Source: Chitinophagaceae bacterium (lineage in GTDB: Bacteria; Bacteroidota; Bacteroidia; Chitinophagales; Chitinophagaceae). Taken from it: a stretch of DNA of 20,209 nucleotides. Numbering within the stretch: the stretch's first letter is position 1; each line of letters starts with the position of its first letter. The stretch lies in NCBI GenBank assembly GCA_947442905.1, contig CANEWV010000002.1, positions 1 through 20,209 of the forward strand, given 5' to 3'. This document shows, piece after piece, positions 6,548 to 13,609 of the stretch. The notes beneath the pieces are model-generated. The model saw nothing but the letters and a program-made list of their open reading frames with translations, ran no database searches and was not told the DNA's origin. The translations under genes were made by a program, and so were the position numbers.

Positions 6548-7712
6548 AACTTGTTATAATAACGCAAGCGGCCCGAATTTCGGCTTCTGTAATGATAAGT
6601 GGAGGTGCCACCCTAATGCGGTCGGGTGCAAATAAAAACCAATCGGTAATCAGTCCATTTTGTACGCAGGTATGCGCTACTTTTTGTGCGAGTACATCAG
6701 ATGTAAACTGCAAAGAAAACCAAAGTCCAATACCCTGCATTTGAACAATAGCAGGATGCTGCAGCAAGGTTTTTAATAATTCACTTTTTGCAGAAACGGT
6801 ATCTATCCATTTTTGTTCCGTTAAAATTTCAAAGGCTTTTTTACCCGCTGCACAACTTACCGGGTGTCCACCAAATGTGGTGATATGACCAAGCACAGGC
6901 GCCACAGTTAATGTGCTCATGAGTTTGTGACTCGAAATAAAAGCACCAAGGGGCATGCCACCACCAAGCGCTTTACCAACGAGTAAAACATCAGGCACTA
7001 CACCCATTTGCTCAAACGCAAATAGTGTACCCGTGCGGCCAAAACCAGATTGTATTTCATCAAAAATTAAAAGCACACAGTGTTCGTTGCATTTTTTTCG
7101 AATAGCAGCAAGCCATTCTTTTTTTCCAACCGTTACGCCACTCTCTGCTTGCACAGGTTCTACAATCACACAGGCCACCGTTCCATCAATGGCATCCACA
7201 AGTGCATCATCATTATAATTAAAATGATAGACTTCAGGTAAGAGTGGTCTAAATGCATTACGCCAATACTCGTCTCCCATTACACTTAAAGCACCTTGCG
7301 TACTACCATGATAAGCTTTATTGCAAGCAATAATTTTTGTTTTGCCCGTAACACGCTTGGCTAGTTTTAGTGCGCCCTCTGTGGCTTCGGCGCCACTACT
7401 TGTAAAATAAACGCAGTCTAAATTTTTAGGTAAATGACTAGCCAGTAAAGACGCATACTGCACCTGCGGACTTTCAATAAACTCGCCGTACACAATCAGG
7501 TGCATATATTTTGCAGCCTGCTCTTGCACCGCTTTTACAACTTCCGGATGGCTATGTCCAATATTACAAACACTAAAGCCTGCAATAAAATCGGTGTAGG
7601 TTTTACCATGCACATCGGTGAGGGTTACGCCAGCAGCTTCCACCATTTCGATACCAATGGGCGCCTCCGATGTTTGTGCGACGTGCTGTAAAAAAAGTTG
7701 ACGGTTGTTCAT
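6507..7712 (-). CDS. Class III PLP-dependent aminotransferase (acetylornithine/ornithine-type family)
   Basis: This is a fold-type I aminotransferase that moves an omega-amino group onto 2-oxoglutarate or another keto acid. Markers are the SSGAEATEGALKLA phosphate-binding segment, IFDEIQSGFGRTG and the PLP-binding lysine K247 in LLVGKALGGGMPLGAF. Length is 401 residues. The substrate cannot be read from sequence: acetylornithine, ornithine or another amine are possible, and no arginine-pathway gene is adjacent. The ATG at 7712 is preferred: a longer in-frame start would be a rare ATT at 7730, which coincides with the -7 promoter box. The stop lies 41 nt inside the end of ricT on the other strand, and the coding regions overlap tail to tail. 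Confidence 0.9.
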   Translation of the reverse strand: MNNRQLFLQHVAQTSEAPIGIEMVEAAGVTLTDVHGKTYTDFIAGFSVCNIGHSHPEVVKAVQEQAAKYMHLIVYGEFIESPQVQYASLLASHLPKNLDCVYFTSSGAEATEGALKLAKRVTGKTKIIACNKAYHGSTQGALSVMGDEYWRNAFRPLLPEVYHFNYNDDALVDAIDGTVACVIVEPVQAESGVTVGKKEWLAAIRKKCNEHCVLLIFDEIQSGFGRTGTLFAFEQMGVVPDVLLVGKALGGGMPLGAFISSHKLMSTLTVAPVLGHITTFGGHPVSCAAGKKAFEILTEQKWIDTVSAKSELLKTLLQHPAIVQMQGIGLWFSLQFTSDVLAQKVAHTCVQNGLITDWFLFAPDRIRVAPPLIITEAEIRAACVIITSSIDQVLLEHPELA

Positions 7713-7729
7713 AGCTTTTACAAGAATCA

Positions 7730-7737
7730 CAAAGGTA
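7730..7737 (-). promoter_or_regulatory. -7 promoter element of the aminotransferase gene
   Basis: Read on the minus strand this is TACCTTTG, an exact match to TAnnTTTG. It is 17 nt before the ATG at 7712, leaving a leader of roughly 10-12 nt. I do not see a good -33 TTTG at the usual distance. Confidence 0.5.
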
Positions 7738-7774
7738 AAGGTTTACTAAAGAACAGCACTTTACACAATTTTAT

Positions 7775-7782
7775 TACATTCG
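7775..7782 (+). promoter_or_regulatory. Possible -7 element of the gamma-carbonic-anhydrase-like gene
   Basis: TACATTCG matches TAnnTTTG with one change and lies 13 nt before the ATG at 7796. No clear -33 box is present. It would be divergent from the aminotransferase promoter, with the two -7 boxes less than 40 nt apart. Confidence 0.3.
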
Positions 7783-7795
7783 TTTAAAAAAGAAG

Positions 7796-8314
7796 ATGCC
7801 GGTTATACTTCCCGTTTTAGGTAAATCACCCAGTTTTGGAGAAAACTGCTTTATTGCGCCCAACGCAACCATCGTTGGTGATGTGAGCACTGGAAATGAA
7901 TGTAGTTTTTGGTTTAACGCCGTAGTAAGAGGCGATGTGCATTTTATTAAAATGGGCAACCGCGTAAACGTGCAAGACGGCGCTATCATACACTGCACCT
8001 ACCAAAAGCACCCCACTACCATTGGTAACAATGTATCGATTGGGCACAACGCCATGGTGCATGGATGCACCATCCATGACAATGTACTCATTGGCATGGG
8101 GTCCATTGTGATGGACCGGTGTGTGGTCCATAGCAACTCCATCATTGCAGCAGGAGCGGTTGTATTAGAAGGAACCGTTGTAGAAGCAGGAAGTATTTAC
8201 GCAGGCGTGCCAGCAAAAAAAGTAAAAGAAGTTTCTCCAACTTTAATTGAATCAGAAATTAATAGAATAGCAGAAAATTATGTGAAGTATGCCAGCTGGT
8301 ACGACGCGGTTTAA
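7796..8314 (+). CDS. Gamma-carbonic-anhydrase-like left-handed beta-helix protein
   Basis: The protein is built of hexapeptide repeats ([LIV]-G-x4) forming a left-handed beta-helix trimer, as in Cam, YrdA and PaaY. The three zinc ligands are present: H66 (AIIHC), H84 (SIGHN) and H89 (MVHGC), with the canonical five-residue spacing between the last two. Conserved early residues (FWFNAVVRGDV, VNVQDGAIIH) also match. At 172 residues it is normal length. Whether it hydrates CO2 or has lost activity, as several YrdA-type homologues appear to have, is not decidable here. Its stop TAA overlaps the stop of the convergent rsgA within the sequence TTAA. The gene contains an unusual set of perfect inverted repeats at 8054-8131. 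Confidence 0.92.
   Translation: MPVILPVLGKSPSFGENCFIAPNATIVGDVSTGNECSFWFNAVVRGDVHFIKMGNRVNVQDGAIIHCTYQKHPTTIGNNVSIGHNAMVHGCTIHDNVLIGMGSIVMDRCVVHSNSIIAAGAVVLEGTVVEAGSIYAGVPAKKVKEVSPTLIESEINRIAENYVKYASWYDAV
8054..8131. repeat. Nested inverted repeats inside the gamma-CA gene
   Basis: ATGGTGCAT (8054-8062) and ATGCACCAT (8065-8073) are perfect arms 2 nt apart. CATGGATG (8060-8067) and CATCCATG (8071-8078) are another perfect pair overlapping the first. GGTCCAT (8100-8106) pairs with ATGGACC (8111-8117), which can also pair with a second GGTCCAT (8125-8131). These pairings are mutually exclusive in part. They lie in sequence coding for the zinc-ligand turn and the following helix rungs. Confidence 0.7.
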
Positions 8315-9234
8315 TGCGCAGCATCCATGGTTGTTAAAATATTTAAGTAACTCACGTATCTATCAGCGGCAATTTTTCCTTCTTCGAGCGCGCTTTTAAC
8401 AGCGCATCCAGGTTCTTCGATGTGCATGCAATTATTAAAATGACAGTTCCCCATTTGGGCGCGCATTTCAGGAAAATAATGCGATAATTCTTGTTTCGAA
8501 ATATCTACAAGCCCTAACTCTCTAATACCCGGCGTGTCAATGATAGCGCCACTTGTAGGCAGGTCAAACATTTCTGCAAAAGTGGTGGTATGCATACCTT
8601 TTCCACTCCAACCACTTACTTCTTGTGTACGTAGTTCGAGTGTTGGAAATACTGAATTGATAAAGGTAGATTTACCTACACCACTATGCCCACTCAGGAG
8701 TGTTGTTTTACCATCTAGCAGTGCAGCAATTTCTGCAACGCCTGTATTTTTTTCGACACTACATAGCATTACCCTGTAACCGATGCTGGAATAAATTTTT
8801 TGTAGGTGCGCAAAATGATCCAACTCTTTTTGTTTGTATAAATCTGATTTATTAAAAACAATAATGGCTGGAATATGATAGGCTTCGCAAGAAATTAAAA
8901 AACGGTCTATAAAACCTTGTGATGTTTTTGGATCTTTTAGGGTGGCAAATAATAAGCTCTGATCGAGATTGGCAGCAATAATATGGTGCTGGTGTTTGTT
9001 GTGTGGCGATACCCGCGCAACATAATTTTTACGGTCACAAATGGTGTCAATCATGGCGGATTCTTCTAACACGTCTTCAATTTGCATCTCTACTTCATCA
9101 CCTACCGCAATGGGATTGGTAGAGGTAAGTCCGCCAATTTTAAATACCCCCTTGATACGTGCATTGTACATTTTGCCCGTTTCCGCTTTGGCCACATACC
9201 AACTACCTGTAGACTTGTAAATTCTTGCTTTCAT
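8311..9234 (-). CDS. rsgA: Ribosome small-subunit-dependent GTPase RsgA
   Basis: RsgA (YjeQ) is a circularly permuted GTPase that binds the 30S subunit late in assembly and releases other assembly factors. The N-terminal OB-fold (about 1-70) is followed by the permuted G-domain, with G4 NKSD at 128-131 ahead of G1 GHSGVGKST at 182-190 and G3 DTPG after that. The C-terminal zinc knuckle CHFNNCMHIEEPGC is intact. Starting at the ATG 9234 gives MKARIYKSTGSWY and 307 residues. A GTG eight codons upstream is in frame but would place the start upstream of a -7-like promoter box (9244-9251) and adds residues not expected in the family. It converges with the gamma-CA gene, sharing TTAA at the stops. 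Confidence 0.95.
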   Translation of the reverse strand: MKARIYKSTGSWYVAKAETGKMYNARIKGVFKIGGLTSTNPIAVGDEVEMQIEDVLEESAMIDTICDRKNYVARVSPHNKHQHHIIAANLDQSLLFATLKDPKTSQGFIDRFLISCEAYHIPAIIVFNKSDLYKQKELDHFAHLQKIYSSIGYRVMLCSVEKNTGVAEIAALLDGKTTLLSGHSGVGKSTFINSVFPTLELRTQEVSGWSGKGMHTTTFAEMFDLPTSGAIIDTPGIRELGLVDISKQELSHYFPEMRAQMGNCHFNNCMHIEEPGCAVKSALEEGKIAADRYVSYLNILTTMDAAH

Positions 9235-9243
9235 TTGCTGGAA

Positions 9244-9251
9244 CGAAGATA
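9244..9251 (-). promoter_or_regulatory. -7 promoter-like element of rsgA
   Basis: On the minus strand this reads TATCTTCG, one mismatch from TAnnTTTG. It is 9 nt before the ATG at 9234, so the transcript would have almost no leader, and it argues against the longer GTG start. No clear -33 box. Confidence 0.4.
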
Positions 9252-9318
9252 CGGCCACGCTTTAAAAGGGAGTGAATTGGATTAAAAAGAATTTTTGCGA
9301 AACATTAACGATGTATTT

Positions 9319-9353
9319 AGGCTTTTAAGCCTCCACATTGCCCCTTAAAAGGG
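9319..9353. promoter_or_regulatory. Two adjacent perfect dyads in the rsgA-ubiE divergent region
   Basis: AGGCTT-TT-AAGCCT (9319-9332) and CCCTT-AA-AAGGG (9342-9353) are two short hairpin or operator-like palindromes 9 nt apart, just upstream of the ubiE -7 box. Their position between two divergent promoters suggests a regulator-binding site. As the genes diverge, terminators are not expected here. Function is inferred. Confidence 0.35.
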
Positions 9354-9364
9354 CTATTATTTGG

Positions 9365-9372
9365 TATCTTTG
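9365..9372 (+). promoter_or_regulatory. -7 promoter element of ubiE-porT
   Basis: TATCTTTG is an exact TAnnTTTG match. The ATG at 9379 begins 6 nt after it, so the transcription start should fall on or next to the start codon. The nearest TTG (9338-9340) is 24 bp upstream, slightly beyond the usual spacing. Confidence 0.55.
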
Positions 9373-9378
9373 CAACCT

Positions 9379-10122
9379 ATGGGAAAGTATGCACATGATA
9401 AAGTGGTGCCCTATGAACAAAGTGGGCTCACCAAAAAGGAGCAGGTTGCGAGCATGTTTGACAGCATCGCATTCAGGTACGATTTTTTGAACCGCTTTTT
9501 AAGTGCAGGTATCGATGTTAGTTGGCGTAAAAAAGCCATTCATGCATTAAATGAAGTAAAGCCTAAAATTATATTAGACGTTGCAACAGGCACCGGCGAT
9601 GTTGCCATATTAACGCATAAAATGATTGCTCCAACACATATCACGGGTGTTGATATTTCTGAAGGCATGCTTGCAGAAGGCAGAAAAAAAATTGCAGCGC
9701 TAGGATTACAAGATTCGATTGAACTAGTGAGTGGTGATAGCGAACAACTCGCATTTAACGACAATCATTTTGATGGTATCACTGTTGCGTTTGGTGTGCG
9801 TAATTTTGAACACTTAGAAACAGGTTTACAAGAAATGTTTCGTGTGTTACAACCAGGCGGCAAACTTGTGATACTTGAGTTTTCAAAGCCAAAACAGTTT
9901 TTATTTAAAGGCTTCTACAATATTTACATGAATTTAGTAGCGCCCGGTTTTGGTAAAATGATTGCAAAAAATAAAGAGGCCTACCAGTATTTAAATGATA
10001 GTGTTCAAGCTTTTCCAGAAGGAGACGCTTTTACGAGCATCATGGAAAAAGTAGGCTTTACCTCTATTACCAATAAGAAATTGACTTTTGGCATATGCAC
10101 GATTTACTGCGGAAAAAAATAA
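9379..10122 (+). CDS. ubiE: Demethylmenaquinone methyltransferase UbiE/MenG
   Basis: This SAM-dependent methyltransferase adds the C-methyl group in the last step of menaquinone biosynthesis (and ubiquinone where present). The UbiE signature YDFLNRFLSAGIDVSWRKKAI is near the N-terminus, the SAM-binding motif DVATGTGD is at 67-74, and GVRNFE marks the family. The ATG at 9379 gives 247 residues beginning MGKYAHDKVVPY. An in-frame TTG at 9361 would put codons on top of the promoter -7 box and is rejected. The 3' end overlaps porT by 28 nt, so the two are almost certainly co-transcribed. In Bacteroidota menaquinone is the main respiratory quinone, so the menaquinone role is assumed. Confidence 0.95.
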   Translation: MGKYAHDKVVPYEQSGLTKKEQVASMFDSIAFRYDFLNRFLSAGIDVSWRKKAIHALNEVKPKIILDVATGTGDVAILTHKMIAPTHITGVDISEGMLAEGRKKIAALGLQDSIELVSGDSEQLAFNDNHFDGITVAFGVRNFEHLETGLQEMFRVLQPGGKLVILEFSKPKQFLFKGFYNIYMNLVAPGFGKMIAKNKEAYQYLNDSVQAFPEGDAFTSIMEKVGFTSITNKKLTFGICTIYCGKK

Positions 10123-10817
10123 TAACCACTTGCATTATTTTGTTTTGCGCGGTGAGCAGTATACAGGCGCAGCGCGAAATATACCGTTCGTATAGAGACG
10201 ACCTGCCTTACTATTTTGGATTAACCCTCGGCTACAACAAAAGCTATTTACACCATACTAAATCTGCAGATTTTTTAGCATCGGATTCTATCATGTATGT
10301 AAATCCGGTATCTAGTGGCGGTATTACCATGGGCTTATTAGCAACCCTTAAAATCAATGATCACATAGAGCTTCGTGCAAATCCACAGCTTATCATTGGC
10401 GGATCTAAATACATCGACTACACATTAAAATCTGTTAAGCCAGGCGAGCAAACCCAGCAACAACAAATTTTACCTTCCACCCTTGTAAGCCTTCCAGCAC
10501 ACTTTAAATTAAACTCTGACCGAATTGATAATTTTAGATTGTACATTTTAGGCGGTGTCAAATTTGACTTTGATTTGTCCAGTAATTCAACCTCGCGTAA
10601 CGCCGATGACCTCGTTAAATTACGTGCCGTAGATTTTGGATTAGAAGCGGGCCTAGGACTTAATTTTTATTTGCCCTTTGTAACTGTGTCACCAGAAATA
10701 AAATTCAGTTACGGTATCACCAACTTACATCAACTTGATCGCGGACTCAAATATTCCAATGTACTTGATAAATTACAATCTAGAATGATCGTATTTTCAA
10801 TACACTTAGAAGATTAA
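10095..10817 (+). CDS. porT: PorT-like outer-membrane beta-barrel protein (type IX secretion)
   Basis: PorT (SprT in gliding species) is an outer-membrane protein needed for type IX secretion, which exports proteins with a conserved C-terminal domain and supports gliding. A basic-hydrophobic signal peptide covers residues 1-26 (ending SSIQAQ), followed by REIYRSYRDDLPYYFGLTLGYNKS, which resembles the PorT start, and alternating hydrophobic strands typical of an 8-stranded barrel. At 240 residues the length fits. The last strand ends in MIVFSIHLED. Placement immediately after ubiE, with a 28-nt overlap, supports the assignment, as this pairing recurs in the phylum to my knowledge. A generic outer-membrane barrel of the PorT/OmpA-like class is the alternative. 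Confidence 0.82.
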   Translation: MHDLLRKKIITTCIILFCAVSSIQAQREIYRSYRDDLPYYFGLTLGYNKSYLHHTKSADFLASDSIMYVNPVSSGGITMGLLATLKINDHIELRANPQLIIGGSKYIDYTLKSVKPGEQTQQQQILPSTLVSLPAHFKLNSDRIDNFRLYILGGVKFDFDLSSNSTSRNADDLVKLRAVDFGLEAGLGLNFYLPFVTVSPEIKFSYGITNLHQLDRGLKYSNVLDKLQSRMIVFSIHLED

Positions 10818-10852
10818 TCGCTTCAAATAAAGCAACAACATAACCGTCTATT

Positions 10853-12196
10853 ATGAAAAATATAGTCATCAAAAACGTATCCATCGTAAACGAAGGAACC
10901 ACCACAACAGGTGATGTATGGATTAGAGATACCCGCATCGAAAAAATTGGATCGCAACTAGACCCTAGCATGCGCATTGAAGAAATAGACGGAACGGGTC
11001 AAACCCTAATCCCTGGCGTTATTGATGATCAAGTGCATTTTAGAGAACCGGGGCTTACGCACAAAGCAACCATTTACACAGAGGCAAAAGCAGCGGTAAG
11101 AGGTGGTGTTACTTCTTTTATGGAGATGCCAAATACCAATCCACCGGCATTTACCCACGAGTTACTCGAGCAAAAATATGATACCGCAAAGCACCATGCA
11201 CTTGCGAACTACTCCTTTTTTATGGGTACTTCCAACGACAATTTGGAGGAAGTGCTACGCACCAACGACAAAAAAAATGATGTTTGTGGTGTTAAAATAT
11301 TTATGGGTTCATCAACCGGAAATTTACTCGTTGATAACCCAATTTTATTAGAAAAAATATTTGAAGGTTCTGAAGTTTTAATTGCTACACATTGCGAAGA
11401 AGAGCGTCTATTCAAAAGCAACCTAGCAAAGTTTACCGCAGAAAACAGGGTATTAACTGCCGCAGATCATCCGTTAATTAGAGACGAAGACGTTTGTTTT
11501 GAATCTTCATTTAGAGCGGTACAAATGGCCAAAAAATTTGGCACCCGACTGCACGTTTTACATATTACCACCGCTAAAGAATTACAACTCTTTAGCAATA
11601 TGCTTCCACTCGAAGAAAAAAGAATTACATCCGAAGTATGTGTACACCATTTACACTTTACTTCCGAAGATTATGCACGTTTAGGCAATCAAATAAAATG
11701 TAACCCTGCTATTAAAGCTCCACACAATAAAACAGCTTTATGGGAGGGATTACTAGATAACCGACTTGATATTATTGCCACCGATCATGCCCCGCATACA
11801 TGGGCCGAAAAACAAGAGGACTACTTACATGCACATGCAGGACTTCCACTCGTACAGCACGCACTGTGTCTTATGTTACATTATGTAGCCGAGCAAAAAA
11901 TTACCATTGAGCGTGTAGTAGAAAAAATGAGCCACGCACCAGCGCGCTGTTTTCAAATTAACAACCGAGGCTACATTAGAGAAGGCTACTACGCCGATTT
12001 AGTGTTACTTGACAGAAATACCCCAGAAACCATTACCAAAGAAAATATCCTATACAAATGCGGATGGAGTCCACTCGAAGGCTTTACCCAACCCGCTACG
12101 GTTTCAAAAACTTTTGTAAATGGTCATATGGTTTATGGAAATGGAGGATTTGATGAATCTAAGACTGGAATGCGTCTTCAGTTTAACAGATCCTAA
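10853..12196 (+). CDS. pyrC: Dihydroorotase, Bacteroidota-type class I
   Basis: Dihydroorotase closes carbamoyl-aspartate to dihydroorotate in pyrimidine synthesis. The protein (447 aa) has the amidohydrolase TIM barrel flanked by a beta-sandwich built from both ends (MKNIVIKNVSIVNEG and the C-terminal YADLVLLD). The first metal motif reads DDQVHFREPG (58-67): H62 is present but the other histidine of HxH is Q60. Further ligands are K148 (carboxylated lysine, GVKIFMG), H180 (ATHCEEE), H237 (LHI) and D311 (TDHAPHT). I recall the Q variant in other Bacteroidota dihydroorotases, so activity is likely kept. The MutS-like gene starts 3 nt after the stop, so they share a transcript. Dihydropyrimidinase or allantoinase are less likely because of EMPNTNPP. 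Confidence 0.92.
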   Translation: MKNIVIKNVSIVNEGTTTTGDVWIRDTRIEKIGSQLDPSMRIEEIDGTGQTLIPGVIDDQVHFREPGLTHKATIYTEAKAAVRGGVTSFMEMPNTNPPAFTHELLEQKYDTAKHHALANYSFFMGTSNDNLEEVLRTNDKKNDVCGVKIFMGSSTGNLLVDNPILLEKIFEGSEVLIATHCEEERLFKSNLAKFTAENRVLTAADHPLIRDEDVCFESSFRAVQMAKKFGTRLHVLHITTAKELQLFSNMLPLEEKRITSEVCVHHLHFTSEDYARLGNQIKCNPAIKAPHNKTALWEGLLDNRLDIIATDHAPHTWAEKQEDYLHAHAGLPLVQHALCLMLHYVAEQKITIERVVEKMSHAPARCFQINNRGYIREGYYADLVLLDRNTPETITKENILYKCGWSPLEGFTQPATVSKTFVNGHMVYGNGGFDESKTGMRLQFNRS

Positions 12197-12199
12197 ATT

Positions 12200-13513
12200 A
12201 TGCAGGTAGATAAAGATACCCTTCACGACCTCTCCATATTTAACAGCGACGAGTCTGTTTCTATATTCCATTACCTCAATCAAACCGGCACGGTTGGGGG
12301 TAAAGAAATGCTTCGTTACCTGGTTGAAAACCCGCTTGGTAACATCCAAAAAATTAAAGATACACAAGCCGTTATTCAGGCCCTAGTAAATACGCTACCT
12401 AAATGGCCCATTAGCATTACCAACGGCACCATTATGGTGGTAGCCAAATACTACGAAACACAGTTTGACCCATACCCACAGCAGCCCACTTATTTTAATA
12501 GTAACTGGTATAAAATATTTCACGCGCCAGATTATGCGCTAACAAAATATACCATCACCCACTGCGCCGATTTTTTGAATGGAATGTTTGCGGTTCACCA
12601 ACTTTTACTAGACTACAATCATCATCCAATGATTGCAAGTTGGACCGCTAGCATCGAAAAAAAATTAAGCAAGCCAGCACTTGCGGCGCTTAGGCTCATA
12701 GACACTAAAACGGCAACGCCGCAACAAATGTTAAGTATTGCGGGGCAGATCCGAACAAGACATAAGCAAGATTTTTATGACCTGATAGATTTGTACAGCA
12801 GTATGGACGCCTATCAAAGTTTGGCGCGCGTATTTGTAGCAGAGGACCTTTGCTTTCCTAATTTTACAACCGCACCTACTGCATGCATAGAGGCAACGGG
12901 TTGCTACCATCCTCTTTTACAAACGCCTACTTCTTATAATATTACGCTCGAAAAAGATAGCAACTTTTTATTTTTAACCGGCGCCAATATGGCGGGTAAA
13001 AGTACTTTCATTAAAGCCGTTGGTATTAGTGTTTACCTGGCACATATGGGCATGGGCGTTCCTGCAAAAACAATGGAGCTCACTTTATTTGATGGGCTGC
13101 TTAGTAACATCAATGTGATGGACAATATCATTAAAGGAGAAAGCTATTTTTACAACGAAGTAAAGCGCATAAAAAATACCATCGAAAAAATTAACGACGG
13201 AAAAAACTGGCTCATCCTCATCGATGAACTCTTTAAAGGTACCAATGTAGAAGATGCTATGAAGTGCAGCACGGCTGTCATTGAGGGCCTTCGCAAAATC
13301 AAACCTTCGCTGTTTATACTATCAACACACCTCTACGAAATTGGCGCCAACTTAAAACAGTATACCAATATTCAATTCAAATATTTTGAAACAAGGGTTC
13401 ATGATGGTGAGCTTGTTTTTCATTACCATTTAAAAGAAGGCATTAGTGATGATAGGCTTGGCTATCTCATTTTAAAAAGAGAAGGCGTTGTGGATTTATT
13501 ACAAAACCTCTAA
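12200..13513 (+). CDS. Short MutS-family ATPase without mismatch-recognition domains
   Basis: The N-terminal part (about 20-65, SIFHYLNQTGTVGGKEMLRYLVENPLG) resembles the MutS core domain III and the C-terminal part is the MutS ATPase domain V. Walker A is GANMAGKST at 261-269, Walker B LILIDELFKGT at 338-348 (D342, E343), and STHLYEI is the H-loop region. The mismatch-reading domain I, connector domain II and clamp are missing, as is the Smr nuclease of MutS2, leaving 437 residues. Such proteins recur in Bacteroidota and are usually annotated only as MutS family; the substrate is unknown, with recombination intermediates or DNA structures as candidates. It follows pyrC by 3 nt. All catalytic residues are intact, so it should hydrolyse ATP. 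Confidence 0.88.
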   Translation: MQVDKDTLHDLSIFNSDESVSIFHYLNQTGTVGGKEMLRYLVENPLGNIQKIKDTQAVIQALVNTLPKWPISITNGTIMVVAKYYETQFDPYPQQPTYFNSNWYKIFHAPDYALTKYTITHCADFLNGMFAVHQLLLDYNHHPMIASWTASIEKKLSKPALAALRLIDTKTATPQQMLSIAGQIRTRHKQDFYDLIDLYSSMDAYQSLARVFVAEDLCFPNFTTAPTACIEATGCYHPLLQTPTSYNITLEKDSNFLFLTGANMAGKSTFIKAVGISVYLAHMGMGVPAKTMELTLFDGLLSNINVMDNIIKGESYFYNEVKRIKNTIEKINDGKNWLILIDELFKGTNVEDAMKCSTAVIEGLRKIKPSLFILSTHLYEIGANLKQYTNIQFKYFETRVHDGELVFHYHLKEGISDDRLGYLILKREGVVDLLQNL

Positions 13514-13557
13514 TTTTTTTTCATTCAGCAATTATTTCAGGTATTTATTCGGTGCCG

Positions 13558-13588
13558 TTTTTATATGGCATCGTAGCGCTTACCTTTC
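13558..13588 (+). promoter_or_regulatory. Possible comM promoter
   Basis: TACCTTTC at 13581-13588 matches TAnnTTTG except for the last base, and a TTTTT tract (13558-13562) sits about 18 bp upstream where the -33 TTTG would be. The comM ATG is 21 nt downstream. It falls in the 96-nt gap after the MutS-like gene, which otherwise holds only a T-run (13514-13521) without a convincing stem. Confidence 0.35.
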
Positions 13589-13609
13589 TACAAGTATCAA
13601 AGTGTTTGT

